A stretch of 64,000 bases of DNA from Chitinophagaceae bacterium PMP191F (lineage in GTDB: Bacteria > Bacteroidota > Bacteroidia > Chitinophagales > Chitinophagaceae): NCBI GenBank assembly GCA_001302245.1, contig LGYU01000006.1, positions 1 through 64,000 on the forward strand, given 5' to 3'. The translations under genes and the position numbers were made by a program. Numbering within the stretch: the stretch's first letter is position 1; each line of letters starts with the position of its first letter. The notes beneath the pieces were generated by a model, which saw only the letters and a list, made by a program, of their open reading frames with translations, was not told the origin of the DNA and did no database searches. Positions 27,799 to 36,380 of the stretch are shown here, piece by piece.

Positions 27799-28248
27799 AT
27801 GAACTGGACCTGTAAACCATTCAACGAACTTACGCCAAACGAATTATATGCTATACTGCAACTGCGCAGCGAAGTATTTGTAGTAGAACAGAATTGTGTT
27901 TTTCTTGACCTGGACAATAAAGATCAGTATTGTCATCACCTGATGAGGTGGCAGGATGATTTGCTGATTGCCTATACAAGATTGGTACCTGCCGGTATTT
28001 CGTATACAGAACCATCAATAGGTCGTGTGGTAACCTCGCCTGCGGCAAGAGGTCAGGGTGTGGGACGGGAACTTATGCACGAATCCATCAAAACTTTGTA
28101 TTATTTATGGGGTAAATCCTCAATAAAAATAGGAGCCCAGCTATATCTCCGGAAATTTTACGAATCCATTGGTTTTCAGCAAACCAGCAGTATTTATCTG
28201 GAAGATGGAATAGAGCACATCGAAATGTTGCTACAGCATATTGTGTAG
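27799..28248 (+). CDS. elaA: GNAT-family N-acetyltransferase, ElaA type
   Basis: A 149-residue cytoplasmic acetyltransferase. It begins with the ElaA-typical LRSEVFVVEQNCVFLDLDNKD (about residues 22-42). The acetyl-CoA loop is SIGRVVTSPAARGQGVGREL (about 74-93, Q/RxxGxG type), and a late motif is LRKFYESIGF. The acceptor substrate is not known for the family. It stands alone between rarA and an envelope-protein gene, with about 185 bases of AT-rich intergenic DNA upstream that contains nothing recognisable. Confidence 0.9.
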   Translation: MNWTCKPFNELTPNELYAILQLRSEVFVVEQNCVFLDLDNKDQYCHHLMRWQDDLLIAYTRLVPAGISYTEPSIGRVVTSPAARGQGVGRELMHESIKTLYYLWGKSSIKIGAQLYLRKFYESIGFQQTSSIYLEDGIEHIEMLLQHIV

Positions 28249-28396
28249 TATCTGCTAGTAATTTTCCTAAGCACCAGATTTTTTTTCCACACAACACACA
28301 AAAACAAACATTTCTGCGTTTGTCTATATGTGTCCGTGTTCGCTATTTTAGCAACCGGAATCCTTTGACCATCTGAAAACTAAAATCTGATATTCA

Positions 28397-29356
28397 ATGA
28401 AACAGAAACTACACTTTTCTGTAGGGAGGTGTTGGGTATTTACTATGCTATTGTTCGCGTCGGTACCCACGTTTAGTCAGTACACCGGTGAAAAGTCATC
28501 CTTCTGGGAAGCAGGCATCACTTTAGGCCCTTCTAACTTCCTCGGCGACCTCGGCGGTAATGCCGGTAAAGGAACTACCTTTCTCAAAGACAACAATTTT
28601 TCCATGACCAAGTTAACGGTAGGTGTATTTGCTACCTATCAACCGTATGAATGGCTGGGTGTACGACTTGCAGCCAACTTCGGTACCCTGGAAGGAGATG
28701 ATGCTGTTATTAAAGGAAAAGGCGGTTATGAAGAAGCCAGGAAACTGCGTAATTCAAACTTCAGATCAAAATTTCAGGAAGGATTACTGATGCTGGAACT
28801 GTATCCTACTGCATTGATTGAGCCCGATCCTACTGATGTTTTTGGCAGACTGAGACCTTATGGTGTAATTGGTGTTGGTGTATTCCATTTCAATCCACAG
28901 GGCACCGATCCGCTGACCGGTAACTGGGTGAACCTGGCACCACTGCACACTGAAGGACAGGGTTTTCCTGAGTACCCTGACAGAAAGCCTTACAAACTTA
29001 CACAGATGAACATTCCGATGGGTATTGGTATTAAGTATTTCATCAGCGAAACAGTAAATGTGAGCCTGGAAGTACTCCACCGCAAAACATTTACTGACTA
29101 CATTGATGATGTTAGTACTAATTACATCGATCCTGCATTGTTCTATCAGCACATGCCATTGCAACAGGCACAACTGGCAGAAAGAATGGCCAACAAAAGT
29201 GGAAACGGTGGTGCTACCAGGTTTGAACCCGGAGCTAAAAGAGGCGACCCCAATCACAATGACGCTTATTATTCCTTTGGTATTAAACTGGGCTTCCGTT
29301 TAGGTGGCGGTGGTGACCGCTGGAATAATTCAACCCGTTGCCCATTAAGATTTTAA
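28397..29356 (+). CDS. DUF6089-type outer membrane beta-barrel protein
   Basis: A 319-residue protein with a signal peptide (VFTMLLFASVPTFSQ, cleavage near residue 28). The mature part alternates hydrophobic and polar residues and includes the DUF6089-like AGITLGPSNFLGDLGG (about 39-54), YGVIGVGVFHFNPQG, and MGIGIKYFISETVNVSLE strands, ending with the barrel strand FGIKLGFRL. The protein family is widespread in Bacteroidota and predicted to sit in the outer membrane. Function is unknown. The following small secreted protein gene starts 77 bases later, possibly in the same transcript. Confidence 0.8.
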   Translation: MKQKLHFSVGRCWVFTMLLFASVPTFSQYTGEKSSFWEAGITLGPSNFLGDLGGNAGKGTTFLKDNNFSMTKLTVGVFATYQPYEWLGVRLAANFGTLEGDDAVIKGKGGYEEARKLRNSNFRSKFQEGLLMLELYPTALIEPDPTDVFGRLRPYGVIGVGVFHFNPQGTDPLTGNWVNLAPLHTEGQGFPEYPDRKPYKLTQMNIPMGIGIKYFISETVNVSLEVLHRKTFTDYIDDVSTNYIDPALFYQHMPLQQAQLAERMANKSGNGGATRFEPGAKRGDPNHNDAYYSFGIKLGFRLGGGGDRWNNSTRCPLRF

Positions 29357-29433
29357 GCTTTGTACATAATAATAATGTAACATAGCCCGTTTTTGATCCG
29401 TACCCTTTACCTTTTTTATAAAAAGGTGTCCCT

Positions 29434-29847
29434 ATGATAACATTTGTACCCGTAAGAAAACATATTGTCCGTAACATCGCCGCGCCTTTGATGGCAGCCT
29501 GCCTCTGTTGTGCAGGTGTTACAAACGCCAGTGCCGGCACTTTACCAGCCACGGTAAAATTACCTGTACGCGATACTATCCTGGTGCAGGTACAAACTTC
29601 CAGTAAAAAACATAAGATCAGACTTTATCCAAACGCCAGTCACGAAGTACTTTTCTTCAGTGTGGAAGGAGATGCAGGTAAGGCCTATCAGTTGTATATT
29701 TTTAACATGGAAGGTTCGCTGGTAAAACAAGCTAATATTAAAAACAACCAAACTACTGTATTGAATAATATTGAAAAAGGCAATTACCTGTTTGAAGTGT
29801 TCAGCAATGATGAACGCATTGAAAACGGGCAGGTGATTATCCGTTAA
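29434..29847 (+). CDS. Small secreted protein made of a T9SS-like C-terminal domain
   Basis: A 137-residue exported protein. The signal region is about residues 10-35 (with LMAACLCCAGVTNASA). The remainder, about 45-137, looks like a type IX secretion sorting domain: an early YPNAS motif, a central YQLYIFNMEGSLVKQ segment, a GNYLFEV turn and the end GQVIIR. Normally this domain is appended to a larger secreted cargo; here there is no cargo. It could be a degenerate remnant or a periplasmic beta-sandwich protein that only resembles the sorting domain. Confidence 0.7.
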   Translation: MITFVPVRKHIVRNIAAPLMAACLCCAGVTNASAGTLPATVKLPVRDTILVQVQTSSKKHKIRLYPNASHEVLFFSVEGDAGKAYQLYIFNMEGSLVKQANIKNNQTTVLNNIEKGNYLFEVFSNDERIENGQVIIR

Positions 29848-30222
29848 ATAGTTCTTTGCTTTTCCATAACTAATGACCAATAAGCAGCAGGGAAATTAGT
29901 AGAATCCGAATATCCGGTTGAGTCAAACCTGATCCGTTCCCTATTGTTTAGTACCCTGATTTATCACAAAAGATTTTATTAATGACTCCCTGCACTTGCT
30001 TATTGGCTTTTTAAATTTTTCTGGTGCATTCCAGTATCCTCAATAGCTTGCGATGAGTAATTGCAGGCTATTTGTATTTTATGCAGTATAGTAAACCGGG
30101 AAAAGATTTTAGCATTTAGAGGTCAGGTATTAGTACAAAAAATAAGCTACAGGTGTCTGCAAATGCTTTCACCTATAACCTACAACTTATAGCTTACAAT
30201 ACTTTACGTTAAGCGTTCTGCA
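29848..30222. other. Intergenic region holding the uvrA terminator
   Basis: 375 bases between convergent genes. The uvrA-side half holds the hairpin listed separately at 30136-30195. The remainder is AT-rich and contains no open frame or structured RNA that I recognise. Confidence 0.5.
30136..30195 (-). terminator. Probable terminator of uvrA
   Basis: On the minus strand, AAGCTA (30195-30190) pairs with TAGCTT (30149-30144) and AGGTG (30174-30170) pairs with CACCT (30155-30151), followed by ATTTTTTG. It is a long interrupted stem 27 bases after the uvrA stop. Confidence 0.6.
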
Positions 30223-33111
30223 TTATTTAAGTTCTTCTTTCAGATATTTTCCCGTGTGACTTTTCTTCACTTTCAGCAATTCTTCCGGTGTTCCTTCAAA
30301 CAGTACTTCCCCCCCCCCATCACCACCTTCGGGACCAATATCAATAATATGATCTGCCACTTTGATCACATCCATATTGTGCTCAATGACCAATACGGTA
30401 TTGCCACGATCTACCAGTTTGTACAATACAGCCAGCAGATGTTGAATATCTTCAAAATGTAAACCTGTAGTGGGCTCATCAAGAATGTAAAAAGTTTTAC
30501 CGGTATCCTTTTTAGCAAGTTCGGTAGCCAATTTTACACGTTGTGCTTCTCCTCCACTCAATGTTACTGCAGATTGTCCCAGGGTAATATATCCCAGCCC
30601 CACCTCCTGCAACACTTTTATTTTGCGATAGATATAAGGAACATTCTGGAAAAATTCCACTGCATCATCAACGGTCATATCCAACACATCACTGATGGAT
30701 TTACCTTTATACCGGATCTCCAATGTTTCCCGGTTGTACCGTTTGCCCTGGCATTTTTCACAATGCACATATACATCAGGCAAAAAGTTCATTTCAATTA
30801 CCCGCATGCCACCGCCTTCACACACATCGCAACGACCGCTTTTTACATTGAATGAAAAACGGCCTGCATTGTATCCGCGGATCTTAGCCTCAGGAACAGA
30901 TGCAAACAAGGTTCTGATATCAGTAAAGAAACCACAATAGGTAGCAGGATTGCTGCGAGGTGTACGTCCAATGGGCGACTGATCGATCTCGATCACTTTA
31001 TCAACATGCTCAAGTCCTTTGATGCTTTTATACTCTAAGGGAGTCATTTTGGAGTTATAAGCATGTTTACTCAGAATAGGATACAGCGTTTCGTTGATCA
31101 GCGTTGATTTACCACTACCACTTACTCCTGTTACCACGATCAGTTTCCCCAGCGGGAACTGTACATCAATATTTTTAAGATTATTGCCTTTGGCACCTTT
31201 CAGTTCCAGCTTTTTGCCATTGCCTTTGCGCCGCTCTTTAGGCACTTCAATAGCACGATGACCATTGAGATAAGAAGAGGTCAGTGTATCCAGTTTCAGC
31301 AACGCATCCGGTTGTCCCTGTGCCACAATACGCCCGCCATGAAACCCGGCCTTGGGCCCGATATCGATCAGGTGATCCGCAGCCATCATAATATCCTTAT
31401 CATGCTCTACTACCAGCACACTGTTACCAATGTTACGCAGGTTTTTCAGGGCATCGATCAGGCGTTGGTTATCGCGCTGGTGCAAACCAATACTGGGTTC
31501 ATCCAATATATAAGTAATGCCCTGCAACTGTGAACCGATCTGTGTAGCCAGTCGTATACGTTGCGATTCACCACCACTCAATGTGCGTGATGCACGGTTC
31601 ATAGTGAGATACGTAAGTCCCACATCTAACAAAAACTGCAAACGTTCACGGATCTCTTTCAATACATCCTTTGCTATCGAATTCTGTTTGGTACTTAGTC
31701 TTTTTTCAATACCCTGGAACCAGTCCATCAGTTTGTCCAGGTTCTGTTCGCTTAACTCAGCAATATTTTTTTTATCTACTTTAAACCAAAGACTTTCTTT
31801 TTTTAACCTGGCACCATGACAGGTTTCGCATTCGCGCAGTTCCATAAACTTCTCTACCCAATCGCGCAATGCATCAGTAGCATTACCGGCAAACCAGCGT
31901 TTCAGTTGCGGTATCACTCCTTCATATTCCTCGCTGTACATCTGCCCTACTTCGGTAGATTCATCAAAAGCGATATAATCTTCTGCAGCCGCCGTTTCAT
32001 TGCCATACAACACCAGGTTCAATGCTTTGGTAGGCATATCTTTAACAGGTACATCCAGGCTGAATTTATTTTTCTTGGCCAGTTGCTGTACCTGTTTAAA
32101 TACAAACGCATCTCTTTCTTCACCCAGCGGGGCAATAGCACCTTCTTTAATGGTGAGATTACGATCAGGGATAATAGCATCCATACTTACCTGGTACACT
32201 GTACCCAACCCTTTACAGGTAGGACAGGCACCATAAGGACTGTTAAAAGAAAAACTATTGGGTGAAGGTTCTTCATAACTAATGCCGGTATCTTCACACA
32301 TCAGTTGTTTGGAATACTGTACCACTTTATTGTCATCATTCACCAGCAGGAACATCAGGTCTTTACCCACCTGCAACGTTTTCTGCACACTCTGGCTCAG
32401 TCTGACCTTCATATCATCTGTTGCTGCCAACCTGTCCACCACTACTTCAATGTCGTGTATCTTATAACGGTCAACCTGCATTTTTGGCACCAGGTCTTTT
32501 ACCTCACCATCTACACGCACTTTGAGATAACCTTTCTTACGTATATCTTCAAATAGTTCACGATAATGTCCTTTGCGGCCACGGATCAAAGGGGCAAGCA
32601 ACGTGATCTTTTTATTCTTGAATTTCTTAAATACATTATCAACGATCTCTTCTTCACTGAACTTCACCATTTTTTTACCAGTGTTGTAGCTATAGGCTTC
32701 ACCTATACGTGCATACAACAAACGCATGAAGTCATATACTTCCGTAATAGTACCAACAGTTGAACGGGGATTCTTATTAGTAGTTTTCTGTTCAATGGAA
32801 ATAACCGGCGACAGGCCTGTTATTTTATCCACATCAGGTCTTTCCATTTCACCAACAAACTGCCTGGCATACGCACCAAAGCTTTCCATATAGCGGCGTT
32901 GTCCTTCGGCATAAATGGTATCAAATGCGAGCGATGATTTACCACTGCCGCTGATGCCTGTAATGACAACCAGTTTATTCTTGGGTATGCTGATATCAAT
33001 GTTCTTAAGATTGTGAGCTTTGGCTCCATACACCTCGATTGCTTCCTGTTTATGAGTACCTGCTGCTCCATTCTTTGGCAATGTAGCAGTACTTTCTTTC
33101 TGTTTTGCCAT
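30223..33111 (-). CDS. uvrA: Excinuclease ABC subunit UvrA
   Basis: A 962-residue DNA-damage sensor of nucleotide excision repair. The start is taken at ATG 33111 (MAKQKESTATLP); an upstream ATG at 33168 would add 19 non-family residues. Both ATPase modules are complete: Walker A GISGSGKSS with signature LSGGESQR, and Walker A GVSGSGKST with signature LSGGEAQR. Zinc ligands are visible in ACPTCKG, CETCHG and the CDVCEGG...HCEKCQG finger. A run of ten G (C at 30309-30318) encodes part of the GGDGGGE stretch near the C-terminus, a potential slippage site. Confidence 0.97.
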   Translation of the reverse strand: MAKQKESTATLPKNGAAGTHKQEAIEVYGAKAHNLKNIDISIPKNKLVVITGISGSGKSSLAFDTIYAEGQRRYMESFGAYARQFVGEMERPDVDKITGLSPVISIEQKTTNKNPRSTVGTITEVYDFMRLLYARIGEAYSYNTGKKMVKFSEEEIVDNVFKKFKNKKITLLAPLIRGRKGHYRELFEDIRKKGYLKVRVDGEVKDLVPKMQVDRYKIHDIEVVVDRLAATDDMKVRLSQSVQKTLQVGKDLMFLLVNDDNKVVQYSKQLMCEDTGISYEEPSPNSFSFNSPYGACPTCKGLGTVYQVSMDAIIPDRNLTIKEGAIAPLGEERDAFVFKQVQQLAKKNKFSLDVPVKDMPTKALNLVLYGNETAAAEDYIAFDESTEVGQMYSEEYEGVIPQLKRWFAGNATDALRDWVEKFMELRECETCHGARLKKESLWFKVDKKNIAELSEQNLDKLMDWFQGIEKRLSTKQNSIAKDVLKEIRERLQFLLDVGLTYLTMNRASRTLSGGESQRIRLATQIGSQLQGITYILDEPSIGLHQRDNQRLIDALKNLRNIGNSVLVVEHDKDIMMAADHLIDIGPKAGFHGGRIVAQGQPDALLKLDTLTSSYLNGHRAIEVPKERRKGNGKKLELKGAKGNNLKNIDVQFPLGKLIVVTGVSGSGKSTLINETLYPILSKHAYNSKMTPLEYKSIKGLEHVDKVIEIDQSPIGRTPRSNPATYCGFFTDIRTLFASVPEAKIRGYNAGRFSFNVKSGRCDVCEGGGMRVIEMNFLPDVYVHCEKCQGKRYNRETLEIRYKGKSISDVLDMTVDDAVEFFQNVPYIYRKIKVLQEVGLGYITLGQSAVTLSGGEAQRVKLATELAKKDTGKTFYILDEPTTGLHFEDIQHLLAVLYKLVDRGNTVLVIEHNMDVIKVADHIIDIGPEGGDGGGEVLFEGTPEELLKVKKSHTGKYLKEELK

Positions 33112-33245
33112 AATATATTCCAAAGATAAAACAAAACATCTGTGGAAAAGTTGCGGAGAAAAGCCCACACCAGCGTAGTAATAATCAACCTGTTATATAT
33201 GGTACAAAGTTTGAGAGGGGTAGTGCGAACCATAAAATTAAGACT

Positions 33246-33920
33246 ATGAAGACAATTCGTATTACGGCAGGCATTTTTACAGTTCTCTTCTTATTGGCAG
33301 CCTGCAAAAGCATGAATAAAACTCAAAAAGGCGCTGTTATTGGTACTGCAGGTGGTGCAGCAGCCGGCGCAGTTATCGGTAAAGCCGCAGGTAATACCGC
33401 GTTAGGTGCAATCATTGGTGCAACTGTGGGTGGTGTTACAGGTGCTGTTATTGGCAGAAAAATGGACAAACAGGCAGAAGAGATTAAAAATAGTGTGCCA
33501 GGAGCTACTGTTGAACGTGTAGGAGAAGGTATCGTTGTAGAATTTAAAGACAAGATACTGTTTGGTTTCGACCGCTCTGATCTTTCTGCTACTGCAGAAG
33601 GCAATCTTGATAAGCTGGTAAATGTTTTGAAAGAATATCCCAACACCGACATAGAGATACAAGGTCATACTGACAGCAAAGGATCTGACAGCTATAACCA
33701 GACGTTATCTGAAAAAAGGGCAGGCAATGTAGCTACCTATATTAAGAACAGGGGCATCAGTGCATCACGTGTTACAACAAAAGGTTATGGTAAAACTGCA
33801 CCTGTTGCCAGCAATGATACAGAAGATGGCCGTGCACAGAATCGTCGTGTAAACTTTCTGATCACTGCCAATGAAAAAATGAAAGCTGATGCCAGCAAAG
33901 AAGCAGGCAGCGGTAAATAA
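33246..33920 (+). CDS. OmpA-family outer-membrane lipoprotein with glycine zipper
   Basis: A 224-residue lipoprotein. The signal peptide ends in lipobox LLAAC (Cys at about residue 20). Residues about 28-72 form a glycine-zipper region (GTAGGAAAGAVIGKAAG and following), typical of membrane-inserting segments. Residues about 95-208 form an OmpA-like peptidoglycan-binding domain with IQGHTDSKGSDSYN and the closing NRRVNFLI. It probably links the outer membrane to peptidoglycan. It is separated from the next gene, another barrel protein, by 111 bases. Confidence 0.92.
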   Translation: MKTIRITAGIFTVLFLLAACKSMNKTQKGAVIGTAGGAAAGAVIGKAAGNTALGAIIGATVGGVTGAVIGRKMDKQAEEIKNSVPGATVERVGEGIVVEFKDKILFGFDRSDLSATAEGNLDKLVNVLKEYPNTDIEIQGHTDSKGSDSYNQTLSEKRAGNVATYIKNRGISASRVTTKGYGKTAPVASNDTEDGRAQNRRVNFLITANEKMKADASKEAGSGK

Positions 33921-34031
33921 TTTATTACAAACAACGTGAACAATTATGATCTGACAACGTTGTTTACTGTTGCACATTATATGCATTAACAAAGTCAACA
34001 TTATTTCAGAAACCACACTAATCATTACAAC

Positions 34032-34697
34032 ATGAAAAAGAAAATCGCATTATTGTCAGCAGCGATAGTTGCATTTGCTACTACCTCTATAGCGCAATCG
34101 GCTGCCACTTCAGGCCGCACTACATTTGGCGTACGTGCTGGAGTAAACTTTCAGAACTTAAATGGGAAAGATTATTTCGGTAATGATCTTGATAATAAAC
34201 TGAAAGTAGGTTTTAATGCAGGAGTAAATGCTGAGATCCCGGTAGCACCGGATTTTTATCTGCAGCCAGGTGTATTGTTCAGTACTAAAGGAGCCAAATC
34301 AAAAGGTTCTACCGAAACAAAAGTAAATATATCTTACTTGGAAGTGCCGGTGAACTTTATATACAAACCAATGCTGGGTGCTGGTAAACTGATACTGGGC
34401 GTTGGTCCATACGTTGCATTCGGAGTAGGCGGTAAAGTAAAAAGTGGCAGCACAGATGCTGACATCAAATTTAAAAATACCGTTAGTCCTGCAGAGTATA
34501 CCTCAGCAACTCCTTATTTCAAACGCCTGGATGCGGGTGGTAACCTGCTGGCAGGTTACGAGTTCAGCAATAAACTGTCATTCCAGCTCAATGCACAATT
34601 GGGTATGCTGAAGATCAACCCCAAAATTGACGGTGTTGATAACAAAGCTAAGGTCCGTAATACAGGCTTTGGTGTTTCAGCAGGATACAGGTTTTAA
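34032..34697 (+). CDS. Outer membrane beta-barrel protein (PorT/OMP_b-brl_2 type)
   Basis: A 221-residue outer-membrane protein. A signal peptide (about residues 1-21, ending AQS) precedes repeated amphipathic strands: TTFGVRAGVNFQNL, KVGFNAGVNAEIPV, FYLQPGVLFSTKG, LILGVGPYVAFGVGG and the terminal strand TGFGVSAGYRF ending in Phe, as expected for barrel assembly. This is the small eight-strand barrel family abundant in Bacteroidota; the specific role is unknown. A terminator follows at 34719. Confidence 0.88.
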   Translation: MKKKIALLSAAIVAFATTSIAQSAATSGRTTFGVRAGVNFQNLNGKDYFGNDLDNKLKVGFNAGVNAEIPVAPDFYLQPGVLFSTKGAKSKGSTETKVNISYLEVPVNFIYKPMLGAGKLILGVGPYVAFGVGGKVKSGSTDADIKFKNTVSPAEYTSATPYFKRLDAGGNLLAGYEFSNKLSFQLNAQLGMLKINPKIDGVDNKAKVRNTGFGVSAGYRF

Positions 34698-34718
34698 TAT
34701 CCTTACTTCACATATGAC

Positions 34719-34754
34719 AATAGCAGACCTCCTGACGGGGGCTGCTATTCTTTT
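34719..34754 (+). terminator. Intrinsic terminator after the small barrel gene
   Basis: Outer stem AATAGCAG (34719-34726) with CTGCTATT (34742-34749), inner C/G-rich pairing, then CTTTT. Confidence 0.75.
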
Positions 34755-34887
34755 ATAACAATACTGATAACCAGTATTTCGCAACCGTTTACAACTGCAC
34801 TGCAATACAGCAGGGAAAGCTACATCTGAAAAAACTATTTGGTGATTTCGTTTCCGTCATTATCTTTGCAGTAGTTCTTTATACAAC

Positions 34888-34997
34888 ACTTATCAAGAAA
34901 GGCTGAGGGATATGGCCCGATGACGCCTTGACAACCTGCCTGTAGTACTACTACAAGCAAGGTGCCAACTCCAACCGCAGTAAGCGGACAGATAAGT
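34888..34997 (+). ncRNA. SAM-I (S-box) riboswitch aptamer
   Basis: The region carries the S-box core elements in order: CTTATCAAGA, GCTGAGGGA, GGCCC-GATGA, ACAACCTGCC, a variable P3 hairpin, AAGGTGCCAACTCC and GACAGATAAGT. P1 is a perfect 7-bp helix, ACTTATC (34888-34894) with GATAAGT (34991-34997). It lies upstream of a trans-sulfuration enzyme and homoserine dehydrogenase, the expected targets. High S-adenosylmethionine should stabilise P1 and turn the operon off. Confidence 0.95.
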
Positions 34998-35074
34998 CAG
35001 ATCCAAAGCTGATTACATACGTTATAACAACATATTAAAAAGCTCTTCTGACTCTCTGTCGGAAGAGCTTTTTT
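34995..35074 (+). promoter_or_regulatory. Riboswitch expression platform: antiterminator and terminator
   Basis: The terminator is a 16-bp hairpin, 35037-35052 with 35058-35073 (one G-T pair, loop TCTCT), ending in a T-run. An antiterminator can form between AGTCAGA (34995-35001) and TCTGACT (35047-35053). The former overlaps the 3' strand of P1 (34991-34997) and the latter overlaps the terminator's 5' arm. The two states are therefore mutually exclusive, predicting SAM-induced termination. Confidence 0.85.
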
Positions 35075-35183
35075 GTTTTATTCAACTTCACTCAGAAGCA
35101 GAATTTACAGGATAGCCCTTCCGGCACAAGTTCCTGATAAGTGTTGTCGCAAACACTGTTTACCAACAACAAAAATGTTTATC

Positions 35184-36362
35184 ATGCAAGCGACAACACA
35201 ACTCATTCACAGCATTCCTGTAGATCCGTTAACCGGCGCAGTAAGCGTTCCTATTTACCAGACATCCACTTTTGTACAGGAAGCACCCGGCGTAAACAAA
35301 GGTTATGATTATGCCCGCAGCGGCAATCCTACACGTGCAACACTTGAAAGTCTTATTGCTCAACTGGAAGGCGGCCAGGTAGGTCTTGCTTTCAGTAGTG
35401 GTCTTGCTGCCATTGATGCAGTAGCCAAATTGTTAAAATCCGGCGATGAGATCGTGGCTGTAGATGATATCTACGGCGGTGCTTACAGATTGTTTACACA
35501 GGTATATGAGCAATTTGGTATCAAGATCAATTTTGTTGATACCACTGATCCTGCAAAAGTGTTTGAAGCTATTACGCCCAATACCAAACTGATTTGGCTG
35601 GAAACGCCTACCAATCCTACACTTAAAATTTCAGATATTGAAGCCATTGCACGCATTGCAAAAGCCAACCGATGTTTACTTTGCGTGGATAACACTTTTG
35701 CTTCACCGGCGTTACAACAGCCTCTTTCGCTGGGAGCTGATATTGTAGTACATTCTGCCACCAAATATCTTGGCGGCCACAGCGACCTGATAGCAGGTAT
35801 TGTAGTAGCTAAAGATGCTGAGCTCGGCGCCAGGCTGAAATTTTTACAAAATGCCTGCGGTAATGTACTCGGTCCTTTCGATAGCTGGCTGGTGATACGC
35901 GGTATCGAAACACTGCACCTGCGTATACGTCAGCATTGCAGCAGCGCACAGGTAATTGCCGAATTTCTGCAACAACATCCTGCAATAGATCAAGTATTCT
36001 ATCCCGGATTACCATCTCATCCCAATCACGACATAGCGCGTAAACAAAGCAAGGGTTTCGGCGGTATTGTATCCTTCTCACTGAAAGAAGATACCACCGA
36101 AGCAGCCGCCGCCTTTGCCACTACCACGCAACTCTTTAAACTGGCCGAAAGCCTGGGAGGCATCAAAAGCCTGATCAGTCACCCGGCCACTATGACCCAT
36201 AAATCCATCCCTGCCGATAGAAGACGTGCAGCCGGTGTAGCAGATAGCCTGCTGCGTTTAAGTATTGGTCTTGAAGATGCTACCGACCTGATAAAAGATC
36301 TTGAATATGCCCTGGATCATTATACAACAACCTATAAAAATGTTGCAGAAAAAGCAGCCTGA
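35184..36362 (+). CDS. metB: Trans-sulfuration family PLP enzyme (cystathionine gamma-synthase or acylhomoserine sulfhydrylase)
   Basis: A 392-residue cytoplasmic enzyme of the Cys/Met metabolism PLP family. The start is ATG 35184 (MQATTQLIHSIPVDPLTGA); ATG 35175 is possible, whereas the much longer TTG frame from 35073 begins inside the riboswitch terminator and is rejected. The PLP lysine is in HSATKYLGGHSDLIAG; GYDYARSGNPTR and DNTFASPALQQPL are family signatures. It is first in the SAM-controlled operon, so it acts in methionine synthesis. MetB, MetY and MetZ activities cannot be separated by eye, so the symbol is tentative. Confidence 0.88.
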   Translation: MQATTQLIHSIPVDPLTGAVSVPIYQTSTFVQEAPGVNKGYDYARSGNPTRATLESLIAQLEGGQVGLAFSSGLAAIDAVAKLLKSGDEIVAVDDIYGGAYRLFTQVYEQFGIKINFVDTTDPAKVFEAITPNTKLIWLETPTNPTLKISDIEAIARIAKANRCLLCVDNTFASPALQQPLSLGADIVVHSATKYLGGHSDLIAGIVVAKDAELGARLKFLQNACGNVLGPFDSWLVIRGIETLHLRIRQHCSSAQVIAEFLQQHPAIDQVFYPGLPSHPNHDIARKQSKGFGGIVSFSLKEDTTEAAAAFATTTQLFKLAESLGGIKSLISHPATMTHKSIPADRRRAAGVADSLLRLSIGLEDATDLIKDLEYALDHYTTTYKNVAEKAA

Positions 36363-36380
36363 TCAATAAACATTTTACAA

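Noticed and set aside
34698-34887. Separate small RNA upstream of the SAM aptamer
   Set aside because: The visible structure there is the terminator of the preceding barrel gene; the remainder is leader and promoter region.
35073-35183. Longer N-terminus of the trans-sulfuration enzyme starting with TTG at 35073
   Set aside because: It starts in the T-run of the riboswitch terminator and the extra 37 residues are not family-like; ATG 35184 fits.
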